DNA from: Parabacteroides gordonii MS-1 = DSM 23371
GTDB lineage: Bacteria; Bacteroidota; Bacteroidia; Bacteroidales; Tannerellaceae
Assembly (NCBI RefSeq): GCF_000969825.1
Contig: NZ_KQ033919.1
Coordinates: forward strand, 3,112,749-3,176,748
Length of the DNA: 64,000 bases
Direction: 5' to 3'
Below are positions 15,158 to 25,213 of this stretch, piece by piece. Made by a program: the position numbers and the translations under genes. Positions within the stretch are counted from its first letter, which is position 1, and each line of letters begins with the position of its first letter. The notes under the pieces were generated by a model, which saw only the letters and a list, made by a program, of their open reading frames with translations, was not told the DNA's origin and searched no databases.

Positions 15158-17224
15158 GAAATGTAATGAAAGCAGCCACGCTGGAAAGCAAGTTTCCGAT
15201 TCTGGCGGTGGAACACGACTGCATCATCAGCAAGGACGCGGATATTACGGTAGCCTATAAGGTGGAACTGCCCGAACTCTTCACGGTGACGCGGAACGAA
15301 TACGAGGCCATCCACTCGGCATGGGCGAAAGCGGTAAAGGTATTGCCGAATTACAGCATCGTGCACCGGCAGGACTGGTTCATCGAGGAGAACTACACGC
15401 CCGACATCCAAAGGGACGACCTCAGTTTCCTCTCCCGTTCCTTTGAAAGGCATTTCAATGAGCGGCCGTATTTGAGGCACACAAGCTACCTCTTTCTGAC
15501 CAAGACGACGAAGGAACGCAGCCGTACCCAAAGCAATTTCACGGCACTCACTCGGAATTTCATCATTCCGAAGGAGATGCAGGACAAGGATACGGTGACA
15601 CGTTTCCTGGAGAGTTGCGACCAGTTCGAGCGCATCATCAACGACAGCGGCTTTGTCCGTATCACGCGGATGCGGAAAGACGAGATTACCGGGACGGAAA
15701 ACAGCGCGGGCATCATCGAGAAGTATTTCTCGCTCTCGCAGGAGGAAACGACCTGCTTGCAGGACCTCACGCTCGGGGCCGCAGAGATGAAGGTCGGCGA
15801 CAACTGCCTCTGCCTGCACACCCTGTCCGATACGGACGATTTGCCGGGCAAGGTGGCGACGGACATGCGCTATGAACGCCTGTCCACCGACCGGAGCGAC
15901 TGCCGTCTTTCGTTCGCGGCTCCCATCGGGGTACTGCTCACGTGCAACCACATCGTGAACCAGTATCTCTTTATCGACGACCCGGCCGAGAACCTGAAGA
16001 AGTTCGAGAAGCAGGCGCGCAACATGCACTCGCTGTCACGGTACAGCCGCAGCAACCAGATCAACCGTGAATGGATTGAGGAATATCTCAATGAGGCGCA
16101 CAGCCTCGGACTTACCTCCATCCGTGCGCATTGCAACGTGCTGGCATGGAGTGACGACCGCAACAGGCTCAAACAGATCAAGAACGATGTGGGAAGCCAG
16201 CTTGCGCTGATGGAGTGCAAGCCCCGCCATAACACCGTCGATACCCCGACCTTGTTCTGGGCGGCCATCCCCGGAAACGCGGGGGATTTCCCTTTCGAGG
16301 AGAGTTATTACACTTTCATCGAACAGGCTCTCTGTTTCTTCATCGGCGAGAGCTGTTCCAGGGATTCGCTTTCCCCGTTCGGTATCCGCATGGTGGATCG
16401 TCTGACTGGCAAACCCGTCCATCTCGACATTTCGGATTTGCCGATGCGCAAAGGCGTGATTACCAACCGCAACAAATTTATTTTAGGGCCGAGCGGCTCC
16501 GGCAAGTCGTTCTTTACCAACCACATGGTTAGGCAATACTACGAGCAGGGAACACACGTCCTGCTGATAGACACCGGAAACTCCTACCAGGGGCTTTGCA
16601 ACCTGATTCACAACAAGACCGGTGGCGAGGACGGTATCTACTTCACCTACGAGGAGAACGACCCGATTGCCTTCAATCCCTTCTATGTGGAAGACGGCGT
16701 TTTCGACATAGAGAAAAAGGAGAGCATCAAGACGCTTATCCTCACCCTTTGGAAACGGGATGACGAACCGCCGACACGGGCCGAGGAAGTCGCCCTCTCC
16801 AACGCGGTGAATCTCTTTCTGGAGAAGATACGCACGGACGGCAGGCTGGTTCCCTCGTTCAATACCTTCTATGAGTTTATCCGGGACGAGTATCAGGAGA
16901 TACTGAAGGAGAAACGGACAAGGGAGAAGGATTTTGATGTCTTCAATTTCCTGAATGTCCTCGAACCTTATTATCGCGGCGGGGAGTATGATTTTCTGCT
17001 GAACTCAGACAAACAACTGGATTTGCTGGGCAAGCGGTTCATCGTCTTCGAACTGGATAATATCAAGGACAACAAGGTTTTATTCCCCATTGTAACCATC
17101 ATCATCATGGAAACCTTTATCAACAAGATGCGCAGGTTGAAAGGTATCCGTAAGATGATCCTTTTGGAAGAGGCTTGGAAGGCCATCAGCAAGGAGGGCA
17201 TGGCGGAATATCTGAAATACCTCT
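15154..17224 (+). CDS. traG: TraG, conjugation ATPase, exon 1 (before group II intron)
   Basis: VirB4-type ATPase that powers assembly and transport of the channel. Exon 1 encodes about 690 residues: N-terminal domain, Walker A GPSGSGKSFF (445-454), and Walker B MILLEEAWKAI (about 668-678). Reading stops in the intron (in-frame stop at 17248), so unspliced RNA would give a 698-residue product without its C-terminus. Joining position 17224 to 19715 restores the frame across the conserved EYLKYL-F-KTVRKFFGE segment. The joined product is 838 residues, close to the usual TraG length. Confidence 0.92.
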
Positions 17225-19714
17225 GTGCGCCCGTAAAGGTTGCATCGTAAACATCTCTTTGGCAAGAGATTAGGAAAGTGTTCTTTGAAAATAACCTATC
17301 ATCAGCCGACTTATCTGTTTTCGGGAAAACTTAACCGAGCAGGGAGTGTAGCATGTCGGAAAAGTCATAAGTCAGTTAGTTACCAAACTGCGACTGAATG
17401 GCGAGATGAAAAGATAGATATGAGGATAAAGTCCGAATTGATTAAACGATAGTCCGAGTGGTTCCCCTTTAGGCTATGGCGTAAGGTAACTATCAATCGC
17501 CATATCGTGATACTACTTCAGTGTATAGGTATGAATGTAGCAAGAACTTATCACGACACAACCGCAGTAAGCGAGTGAAGGACGGAAGTCGTATCCGACA
17601 ATCTATCATGCCAACAGTTACGATGTAATAAACGGGGATTACCTATCCCGAAGTGCCGAAAGGCTATTAGGTTTGACCTATGAAAATTCGGAGTGGTAAC
17701 GGAGCTTCCATAGTAGTCCGAGCAAGGTAACGCCTTGTACATGGCGAAGGGAAGCAGCTAATTATTAATACAATTAACGGAAAATGTGAGAGACATTATG
17801 AGAAGTCCAGAAAGAGTATTAAACAGTCTATCAGAACACAGTAAGGATGTAAGCTACAAGTTTGAACGTCTTTACAGAATTTTGTTCAATGAGGAAATGT
17901 TCTATGTTGCCTATCAGCACATCTACGCCAAAGAGGGCAACATGACTAAAGGTTCGGACGGTCAGACCATTGACAACATGAGCCTGAAACGAATTGAAAA
18001 GTTGATTGATACGTTAAAAGATGAAACGTACCAGCCCCAACCGTCAAAGAGGGTGTACATACCGAAGAAAAACGGTAAGAAAAGACCTCTTGGCGTACCG
18101 ACTTTCAATGACAAGTTAATACAAGAAGTAGTAAGAATGGTATTGGAAGCCATATACGAGGGAAATTTTGAATACACCTCGCATGGGTTTCGACCCAATC
18201 GAAGCTGCCATACTGCATTAACTCACATCCAAAAGGAGTTTAGCGGTGCAAAGTGGTTTGTAGAGGGAGATATAAAAGGTTTCTTTGATAATATAAGCCA
18301 TGATGTATTAATAAACATACTCAAGGAGCGCATTGCGGACGAACGCTTCATACGCTTAGTACGCAAGTTTTTGAAAGCGGGATATATCGAAGAATGGCAA
18401 TTCCACAATACTTACAGTGGCACACCGCAAGGGGGTATCATCAGCCCGATATTGGCTAATATATACCTTGACAAGCTGGATAAGTATATAAAGGAATACA
18501 TAGCCAAATTCGATAAAGGGAAGAAACGAAAATTCAGTAGAGAAAGTTTGGACTTCGGCAATGCAAGAAAACGTATTGTGCGAAGATTGAAGTCCGTAAA
18601 AGACGAAAGGCAAAGGGTAAAGCTAATCCTTGAACTGAAAGCAATAGAACAAGGACGGGCTAAATATCCCAATGGCGAAGAAATGGATGCCGATTACAGG
18701 AGAATGAAATATGCGAGATATGCAGATGATTTTCTCGTGGGAATTATCGGAAGTAAGCAAGATGCGCAACAGATAAAGGGAGATATTAAAAACTTCCTTG
18801 CTGATAAACTGGCATTGGAACTGTCTGATGAAAAGACACTTGTCACCCATACCGAAAGACCTGCCAAGTTTCTCGGATATGAAATTACTGTAAGAAAGTC
18901 CAACGACCAAAGACGTGATAAACGGGGTAGATTAAGAAGAACCTATGGTAAAAGGGTCTGCTTGAATGTCAGTATGGAAACTGTCCGTAAAAAACTGTTC
19001 GATTGGGGAGTCTTGGAAATGACAAACCGTAACGGAAAGGAAATATGGAAACCGAAATGTAAATCGGGACTGATATTCAATGACGACCTTGAAATCCTTG
19101 ATAGCTATAATCGGGAAATCGTGGGTTTCTATAATTACTACTCCATAGCCAACAACTGTGCCCATGCCTTGAATAATTTCAAGTACATCATGGAATACAG
19201 CATGTACAAAACGTTTGCAGGCAAATATAAGTGCCGCACACGCAAGGTAAACAAGAAATATCGTAAGAACGGTAGGTTTATCATAAAGCACATGACTAAA
19301 ACAGGTGTAAAGGAAAGATACTTTTACGACGGTGGCTTCAAACGCAAGAAGCCCACCTATAAATCGGAATGTGACACCATGCCACGAACAATTTATACTG
19401 CGGGGCGGACAAGTCTTGTTGAAAGGCTGAAAGCCCATGAGTGTGAATTATGTGGAGCGACAGACGACCTTGTTATGCACCATGTAAGGAAACTAAAGAA
19501 CTTGCAGGGTAAGGAAAGCTGGGAACGACACATGATTGCCCGCAAACGCAAAACGATTGCCGTGTGCAGGAGTTGTCACAAAAAGATACATGACGGAAAG
19601 ATAGACTAAAATTAGTGGAGAGCCGGATACGCTGAGAGGTGTAAGTCCGGTTCGGGGGCGAGCATTTGGAAACCTACCATAGAAATATGACAAGGCGCTG
19701 GGTGCTTAGCCTAC
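17225..19714 (+). mobile_element. group II intron inserted in traG
   Basis: 2490-bp group II intron. The 5' end is GTGCG (17225-17229). Domain V is at 19620-19653, with the catalytic AGC in GAGCCGG and the closing CCGGTTC. Domain VI pairs GGC-AGCA (19657-19664) with TGCT-GCC (19704-19711), leaving A19708 bulged seven bases from the 3' end (ending CTAC), the normal branch-point spacing. The 5' 570 bp hold ribozyme domains I-III without a gene; the maturase ORF lies in domain IV. Insertion in the sense direction within a conserved TraG motif means that transfer depends on splicing. Confidence 0.9.
17798..19609 (+). CDS. ltrA: group II intron reverse transcriptase/maturase with HNH domain
   Basis: Protein of 603 residues from ATG 17798 (an in-frame GTG at 17786 would add four). 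Reverse transcriptase motifs include RPLGVPTFNDKLIQEVVRMVL, FVEGDIKGFFDNI, GTPQGGIISPILANIYLDKLD and the active-site YADD (about 307-310). Then come the maturase X domain and a C-terminal HNH endonuclease region with two Cys pairs (CELC, CRSC) and HH. It helps the intron fold and splice and allows retrohoming. All catalytic motifs look intact, so the intron is probably active. Confidence 0.93.
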   Translation: MRSPERVLNSLSEHSKDVSYKFERLYRILFNEEMFYVAYQHIYAKEGNMTKGSDGQTIDNMSLKRIEKLIDTLKDETYQPQPSKRVYIPKKNGKKRPLGVPTFNDKLIQEVVRMVLEAIYEGNFEYTSHGFRPNRSCHTALTHIQKEFSGAKWFVEGDIKGFFDNISHDVLINILKERIADERFIRLVRKFLKAGYIEEWQFHNTYSGTPQGGIISPILANIYLDKLDKYIKEYIAKFDKGKKRKFSRESLDFGNARKRIVRRLKSVKDERQRVKLILELKAIEQGRAKYPNGEEMDADYRRMKYARYADDFLVGIIGSKQDAQQIKGDIKNFLADKLALELSDEKTLVTHTERPAKFLGYEITVRKSNDQRRDKRGRLRRTYGKRVCLNVSMETVRKKLFDWGVLEMTNRNGKEIWKPKCKSGLIFNDDLEILDSYNREIVGFYNYYSIANNCAHALNNFKYIMEYSMYKTFAGKYKCRTRKVNKKYRKNGRFIIKHMTKTGVKERYFYDGGFKRKKPTYKSECDTMPRTIYTAGRTSLVERLKAHECELCGATDDLVMHHVRKLKNLQGKESWERHMIARKRKTIAVCRSCHKKIHDGKID

Positions 19715-20160
19715 TTAAGACGGTCAGAAAGTTTTTCGGCGAAGCCGTGGTCGTCACGCAGGAGGTCGAGGACATCATCTCCTCGGACATCGTGAAAGGT
19801 ACGATCATTAACAACAGCGACTGCAAGATTCTGCTGGACCAGCGGAAATATGCCAACAAGTTCGATTCGATACAGTCCCTGCTGGGGCTGACCGACAAGG
19901 AACGTGCGCAAATCCTCTCCATCAATATGGCCAACAACCCTTCCCGCAGGTACAAAGAGGTCTGGATAGGGCTTGGCAGCTCCCAGTCTGCCGTGTACGC
20001 CACAGAAGTATCGCTCGACGAGTATTACTGCTACACCACCGAAGAAACGGAAAAGCTGGAACTCATGCGCCTGACCGAGAAACTCGGGGGCAATATCGAG
20101 CTTGCCATCAGGCAGCTTGCGGCAAGCAAACGGGAGGGAAAATCATCATTGACCAACTAA
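19715..20160 (+). CDS. traG: TraG, conjugation ATPase, exon 2
   Basis: C-terminal about 148 residues of TraG (KTVRKFFGEAVVVTQEVED onward), including NNSDCKILLDQRKYANKF and KEVWIGLGSSQSAVYATEVS, typical for this ATPase family. The first two bases complete a Phe codon begun by T17224. An ATG at 19666 upstream lies in intron domain VI and is not the true start. The traH-position gene follows 12 bp later. Confidence 0.9.
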
Positions 20161-20172
20161 AGCAATACGGAT

Positions 20173-21189
20173 ATGGGATTAAGGGACTGGGCGCATGAAT
20201 GGCAATGGCGGGCACGTAACGGAATCGGTTACGAGCAGTTGAAAGCCATTCGGAAAGATACAATGGAAATGCTGGAAAACAGGGACATAAAAGGACTGAA
20301 GGGCCTGCTGGATACCTATGCCGGGTCTTACGATATCCCCGAAGAAATAGCAATGGGGATAGCGAGGAAGAATTTCATACTTACTCCGGAAGATGCGGCA
20401 GACAAGGATATCCTGGCTGCGATGGAAAGCCTGAAATCCACTTGGTTCGTGCAGCAGCAAGGCACTCTTGCCTCGCTTCCGGTTGAGGAAGCCGACGGCA
20501 TACACGGTATGCTTGCCATGCACGTCTTTATGCTCGATGCCTATGTGGAACGTCATCCGGGATGCGGCATACCCCGTCCGGAACCGGAAGAGGTGGATGC
20601 CGCCCGCCGGATTCTCGACCGGCGGTACGAGGGAAAGGCAGACTGGCAACTCTGTCAGTTCATTCTTGTCCGGACTTTCCCGTCGGATTATGTCATGTAT
20701 CGGTACGGACTCGCGGAGGATTTCAACAGGTACTCCAAACTGAACGAGGAGTGTCTGAAAGCGATTGAAACGGGAGATAAAGACCGGGAAAAGAAATTGA
20801 TGGAAGCCATCGGAAAGATGGAAACCACCCTTGAACGCAAGTCTGAAAAGGCTCTGGACAGCATCGAAGGAGCGCGTGTGCCGGATGAGTACCTCAAAGA
20901 GTTGGACGATGAACTGAGTAGACTTGCCGGACTTGTATGGGACCCGCGCCGGATTGAGGACTGTTACGGCGGCTTCCTGGAAAAACACGGCATCCGTGCG
21001 GACAGCCCTGTGCCGGAGCTGGAAAAGCAGATAGAGGAAGCCTATCGGTCGCTGGACGACAGGATTGTCCGGCTATGCGGCCGGAGTCCTTACGCGGACA
21101 ACTTGTTCTCCGCCAAGAAAAGACAGACCGAGGCATGGGAAGTGGACCGGAAACATGCCCCGCATCTGCCCCGGCTGCCACCGAAATAG
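20173..21189 (+). CDS. unknown protein at the traH position
   Basis: Protein of 338 residues, helical and charged, with no signal peptide, membrane segment or recognised motif. It contains EYLKELDDELSRLAGL and PVPELEKQIEEAYRSLDD, likely coiled coil. It lies between traG and traI, where CTnDOT has traH, but I cannot show that it is the same family. Codon use matches the tra genes. A cytoplasmic accessory role for TraG is one guess. Confidence 0.6.
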   Translation: MGLRDWAHEWQWRARNGIGYEQLKAIRKDTMEMLENRDIKGLKGLLDTYAGSYDIPEEIAMGIARKNFILTPEDAADKDILAAMESLKSTWFVQQQGTLASLPVEEADGIHGMLAMHVFMLDAYVERHPGCGIPRPEPEEVDAARRILDRRYEGKADWQLCQFILVRTFPSDYVMYRYGLAEDFNRYSKLNEECLKAIETGDKDREKKLMEAIGKMETTLERKSEKALDSIEGARVPDEYLKELDDELSRLAGLVWDPRRIEDCYGGFLEKHGIRADSPVPELEKQIEEAYRSLDDRIVRLCGRSPYADNLFSAKKRQTEAWEVDRKHAPHLPRLPPK

Positions 21190-21263
21190 CAATCGTCAGG
21201 CGGGATGAAACCCGCTTTTTGAACCGGCAGACAAAGAGTATCAATCATTAAAAATTCAACAGT

Positions 21264-21893
21264 ATGAGATTAAAGATTTTTATGTTGTGCGTGGGTGCTT
21301 TGTTCATCACGCATACCTCCCGGGCACAGTGGGTCGTCACCGACCCCACGAACCTTGCCCAGGGCATCATCAACGCCACCAAAAACATCGTGCAGACCTC
21401 CACGACGGCCACGAACATGGTGAAGAATTTTCAGGAAACCGTCAAGATTTACCAGCAGGGAAAAGAGTTCTATGACGGTCTGAAGAAAGTGAAGAATCTG
21501 GTCAAGGATGCCCGGAAAGTACAGCAGACCATCCTGATGGTCGGGGACATCACGGATATCTACGTGACCAATTTCGAGCGTATGCTCTCCGATCCCTATT
21601 TCAGCGCGGAGGAGCTCAGTGCGATAGCGGCGGGCTATACGATTCTGCTGGAAGAGTCCGCCAATGTCCTGAACGACCTGAGGACCATCGTCAACGAAAA
21701 CGGCCTGTCCATGAGTGACAAGGAGCGCATGGAGGTCATCGACCTCTGCTACAACCGGGTTTACAGCTACCGGGGACTTGTGCAGTATTACACGAACAAG
21801 AATATCGGCGTATCCTACCTGCGTGCGAAAAAGAAGAGCGACCAGGACCGTATCCTTGCCCTGTACGGCAGTCCGGCAGAACGCTATTGGTAA
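21264..21893 (+). CDS. traI: TraI (DUF4141), VirB5-like
   Basis: Protein of 209 residues: signal peptide (1-21, MRLKIFMLCVGALFITHTSRA), then a long helical region (DPTNLAQGIINATKNIVQTS, YQQGKEFYDGLKKVKNLV). This is the DUF4141/TraI pattern of Bacteroidales ICEs, comparable with VirB5 minor-pilin-like proteins that are exported to the periplasm. Confidence 0.87.
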   Translation: MRLKIFMLCVGALFITHTSRAQWVVTDPTNLAQGIINATKNIVQTSTTATNMVKNFQETVKIYQQGKEFYDGLKKVKNLVKDARKVQQTILMVGDITDIYVTNFERMLSDPYFSAEELSAIAAGYTILLEESANVLNDLRTIVNENGLSMSDKERMEVIDLCYNRVYSYRGLVQYYTNKNIGVSYLRAKKKSDQDRILALYGSPAERYW

Positions 21894-21914
21894 CCATTCA
21901 AAATCATAAGAGTT

Positions 21915-22922
21915 ATGATGTTATTGGCAATAGATTTTGAGAACCTGCACCAGATTCTGCGGAATCTGTATCAGGATATGATGCCGCTCTGCTCCCAGAT
22001 GACGGGAGTGGCGAAAGGCATCGCCGGGCTGGGTGCGCTGTTTTATGTCGCGTACCGGGTATGGCAGTCCCTTTCGAGGGCTGAACCCGTCGACGTGTAT
22101 CCCTTGCTCCGGCCGTTCGTGCTGGGGTTCTGCATCATGTTTTTTCCCAGTGTCGTGCTGGGCACCATCAACAACGTGCTGTCGCCTGTGGTCAAGGGGA
22201 CGAACAACATCCTGCAAACCCAGACATTCGACATGAACGAGTACCGTGAGCAGAAGGACCGGCTCGAATACGAGGCGATGAAGCGCAATCCCGAGATGGC
22301 CTATCTGGTGGACAAGGAGGAGTTCGACAAACGGCTGGAGGAACTCGGCGTGCTGGACGCCATCGAAGTGTGCGGCATGTATATAGACCGGGCGATGTAT
22401 AACATGAAAAGGTCGGTGCAGGCGTTTTTCCGGGAGTTGCTGGAGCTGATGTTCCAGGCGGCGGCCCTCGTGATAGACACCATCCGCACGTTCTTCCTGA
22501 TCGTCCTCTCGATACTGGGACCTATCTCCTTCGCCATTTCCGTCTGGGACGGCTTCCATGCCTCGCTCACCCAGTGGTTCGTCCGCTATATCAGCATCTA
22601 CCTGTGGCTTCCGGTCAGCGACCTTTTCAGCAGTGTGCTGGCACGTATACAGGTGCTGATGCTCCGGCAGGACATCGAACAATTGTCCGACCCCACGTTC
22701 ATTCCGGACGGCTCCAATGCGGTGTATATCACATTTCTAATCATCGGCATCATCGGGTATTTCACGATACCCACCGTTGCGAACTGGATCGTGCAGGCCG
22801 GAGGAGGCGCAGGAAACTACGGCAGGAATGTCAGCCAAGCAGCGGCACGTACCGGCTCCGTGGCGGCAGGAACGGCTGGTGCGGTCATCGGCAACATCGG
22901 TGGTAGGCTGATTAAAAGATAA
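21915..22922 (+). CDS. traJ: TraJ, VirB6-like inner-membrane protein
   Basis: Protein of 335 residues with several membrane segments (about 36-52, 70-90, 170-205 and 265-290) and a Gly/Ala-rich tail (AGGGAGNYGRNVSQAAART). TraJ is the polytopic channel component of CTnDOT-type systems. It is spaced 21 bp from traI and 18 bp from traK. Confidence 0.9.
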   Translation: MMLLAIDFENLHQILRNLYQDMMPLCSQMTGVAKGIAGLGALFYVAYRVWQSLSRAEPVDVYPLLRPFVLGFCIMFFPSVVLGTINNVLSPVVKGTNNILQTQTFDMNEYREQKDRLEYEAMKRNPEMAYLVDKEEFDKRLEELGVLDAIEVCGMYIDRAMYNMKRSVQAFFRELLELMFQAAALVIDTIRTFFLIVLSILGPISFAISVWDGFHASLTQWFVRYISIYLWLPVSDLFSSVLARIQVLMLRQDIEQLSDPTFIPDGSNAVYITFLIIGIIGYFTIPTVANWIVQAGGGAGNYGRNVSQAAARTGSVAAGTAGAVIGNIGGRLIKR

Positions 22923-22940
22923 CCTATCAAAATTTTCATT

Positions 22941-23564
22941 ATGGAGTTCAAATCATTAAACAACATCGAGAGCAGCTTCAGGCAAATACGCCTGTTCGGA
23001 ATCGTGTTCGTCTGCATGTGCTGCGCCGTCATGTGCTATTCCGTGTGGAAGGCATACGGCTTTGCGGAGTTGCAGCGCGAAAAGATTTATGTACTCGACC
23101 AGGGTAAATCGCTGATGCTGGCTCTCTCCCAGGATTTGTCGCAGAACAGGCCGGTGGAGGCACGGGAGCATACCCGGCGTTTCCATGAGCTTTTCTTCTC
23201 GTTGTCGCCGGACAAGAGTGCCATTGAGGAGAACATACGGCGGGCGTTGTTCCTGGCCGACCGTTCCGCCTATACCCGTTACCGGGATTTGGCGGAGCAG
23301 GGATACTACAACCGTATCATTTCAGCCGGTATCAACCAGCGTGTGGAGATTGACAGCATGGCGTGCAACTTCAACGTGTACCCCTATGAGGTCATGACAT
23401 ACGCACGGCAGCTGATTATCCGCGAGAAAAGCATTACGGAACGCAGCCTTGTGACAAAAGGCCGCCTGCTCAATTCAAACCGGAGCGACAACAATCCGCA
23501 CGGTTTCATCCTCGAAGCCTTTCAGGTCATCGAAAACCGGGACCTGCGTGTGACGGACAGATAA
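22941..23564 (+). CDS. traK: TraK, VirB8-like protein
   Basis: Protein of 207 residues with a single N-terminal membrane segment (about 19-37, LFGIVFVCMCCAVMCYSVW) and a periplasmic domain ending in NPHGFILEAFQVIENRDL, the conserved TraK C-terminus. It should link inner-membrane and periplasmic parts of the channel. Confidence 0.9.
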   Translation: MEFKSLNNIESSFRQIRLFGIVFVCMCCAVMCYSVWKAYGFAELQREKIYVLDQGKSLMLALSQDLSQNRPVEAREHTRRFHELFFSLSPDKSAIEENIRRALFLADRSAYTRYRDLAEQGYYNRIISAGINQRVEIDSMACNFNVYPYEVMTYARQLIIREKSITERSLVTKGRLLNSNRSDNNPHGFILEAFQVIENRDLRVTDR

Positions 23565-23577
23565 AATTCAATACAAC

Positions 23578-23883
23578 ATGAGAAAATTATTTATCAAGGC
23601 CAGAGATTATCTGGATGACGGACTGCGCGGGATGTGCGGCCGTCTGACACCCGGAAAACGGGTGGCTGCCATCGTCGGGATGGTCGTGGTGTTCGCCGGA
23701 GTCAATTTCTATATGCTCTTCCGGGCGGTCTATAACATCGGCCGGGAAGACGCAAGGCGGGAAAAGGTGATTGAGATTACACCGCTCAGTGTGCCGGACA
23801 TCGTGCCTCACGGTACGGACACGCTCTCCCGGCGGACACAGCGGGAAATGGAAGAGTTCTTTAACCAATTTAATTTCGATTAG
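23578..23883 (+). CDS. traL: TraL (DUF3989) membrane protein
   Basis: Protein of 101 residues with one membrane segment (about 30-52, AAIVGMVVVFAGVNFYMLF) and a short periplasmic tail (RRTQREMEEFFNQFNF). Typical TraL size and place between traK and traM. Confidence 0.85.
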   Translation: MRKLFIKARDYLDDGLRGMCGRLTPGKRVAAIVGMVVVFAGVNFYMLFRAVYNIGREDARREKVIEITPLSVPDIVPHGTDTLSRRTQREMEEFFNQFNFD

Positions 23884-23885
23884 CG

Positions 23886-25187
23886 ATGACACAGGAAGCA
23901 AATAAACTCAAACGGAAGCAGGACTTGAAGAAGTACCTGGTCTTCGCGCTGATGTTCGCCGTATTCGTAGGTTCCCTATGGCTGATTTTCGCGCCCTCCG
24001 AAAAAGGGAGGAAGGAGCAGGAGCAATCGGTCGGGTTCAACACCGAACTGCCCGATCCCCGCAATGCCGGGATTGTCGGGGACAAGAAGACGGCCTACGA
24101 GCAGGATATGATGCGGCGCAAGCAGGAGGAGAAGATGCGCACACTCGAAGAACTATCTTTCGGTACGGAAAAACCGGACAGCACGGTACGGCTGTCCGGG
24201 CAGGATGAAATTCTCTCTCTTGATGCAGGCGGGACGAAAGCGGAAACAGCGTCTTCAGGCAGAACGGTCTACCGTGGCAGCGGCTCTTTTCAATCTTCGA
24301 CCTCAGCTTACCGGGACATCAACCGGACTCTGGGCAATTTCTACGAGGAGCCGAAAGAAGACCCGGAAAAGGAGGCCTTGCGCAAGGAAGTCGAGGAATT
24401 ACGCAATTCGATGGTGCAGCAGCATAGTATCCAGCCATCCTACGAGGAGCAGGTTGCCCTGTTGGAGAAATCCTACCAGCTCGCCGCCCAATACACCTCA
24501 GGGGAAAACAGTGCTGCCCGGGAAACATCGGATAAAGCTCCGGGAAAAGCCGACGGCAAGGCCGACATCGTACCTATCGGACAGGTGTCCGTTCCGGTCG
24601 TTTCCTCCCTCTCGCAACCCATGAGCGACGAGCGGATTCTCGCCGGACTATCGGAATCCCGCAACCGGGGTTTCGCCACTCCGGTAGGAAACGGGGGTAC
24701 TGCGGAGAAGAACACCATCCGTATCTGCGTGCATGGCGACCAGACCGTACTCAACGGTCAGAGTGTGCGGCTCCGCCTGCTGGAACCGATGCGTGCGGGA
24801 AACACCCTGCTGCCCCGCAACACCCTCGTAACTGGTACGGGGCGTATCCAGGGTGACAGGCTCGGTATCGGCATCGTCTCGCTGGAATACGGCGGATTGA
24901 TTATCCCGGTCGAACTGACGGTCTATGACTCCGATGGGCAGGAAGGCATCTACATCCCTAATTCCGCGGAGGTCAGCGCGGCGAAAGAGGTGGCCGCCAA
25001 TCTGGGACAGAACCTCGGTACGAGCATCTCCATCACCAACCAGTCCGCGGGGGACCAACTGTTATCGGAACTCGGCAAGGGGGCGATTCAAGGGGTGTCG
25101 CAATATGTCTCCAAAAAACTGCGGGAGGAAAAGGTACATCTCAAATCAGGCTATACTCTGATGTTGAGCCAAAAGAAAAACAACTGA
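23886..25187 (+). CDS. traM: TraM, VirB10-like channel protein
   Basis: Protein of 433 residues: cytoplasmic basic start, one membrane segment (about 16-36, YLVFALMFAVFVGSLWLIF), a Pro/Ser/Glu-rich periplasmic linker, and a C-terminal domain (about 275-430) with IRICVHGDQTVLNGQSVRLR and LPRNTLVTGTGRIQGDRL, the TraM/VirB10-type core. It likely spans the envelope and contacts TraN. Confidence 0.9.
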   Translation: MTQEANKLKRKQDLKKYLVFALMFAVFVGSLWLIFAPSEKGRKEQEQSVGFNTELPDPRNAGIVGDKKTAYEQDMMRRKQEEKMRTLEELSFGTEKPDSTVRLSGQDEILSLDAGGTKAETASSGRTVYRGSGSFQSSTSAYRDINRTLGNFYEEPKEDPEKEALRKEVEELRNSMVQQHSIQPSYEEQVALLEKSYQLAAQYTSGENSAARETSDKAPGKADGKADIVPIGQVSVPVVSSLSQPMSDERILAGLSESRNRGFATPVGNGGTAEKNTIRICVHGDQTVLNGQSVRLRLLEPMRAGNTLLPRNTLVTGTGRIQGDRLGIGIVSLEYGGLIIPVELTVYDSDGQEGIYIPNSAEVSAAKEVAANLGQNLGTSISITNQSAGDQLLSELGKGAIQGVSQYVSKKLREEKVHLKSGYTLMLSQKKNN

Positions 25188-25213
25188 TTATTCACCATTT
25201 AATTTTTAAGCGT

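Noticed and set aside
19666-19714. Translation start at 19666 for a separate traG C-terminal gene
   Set aside because: The ATG lies in intron domain VI; splicing at 19714/19715 restores the conserved TraG sequence, so these codons are not exon.
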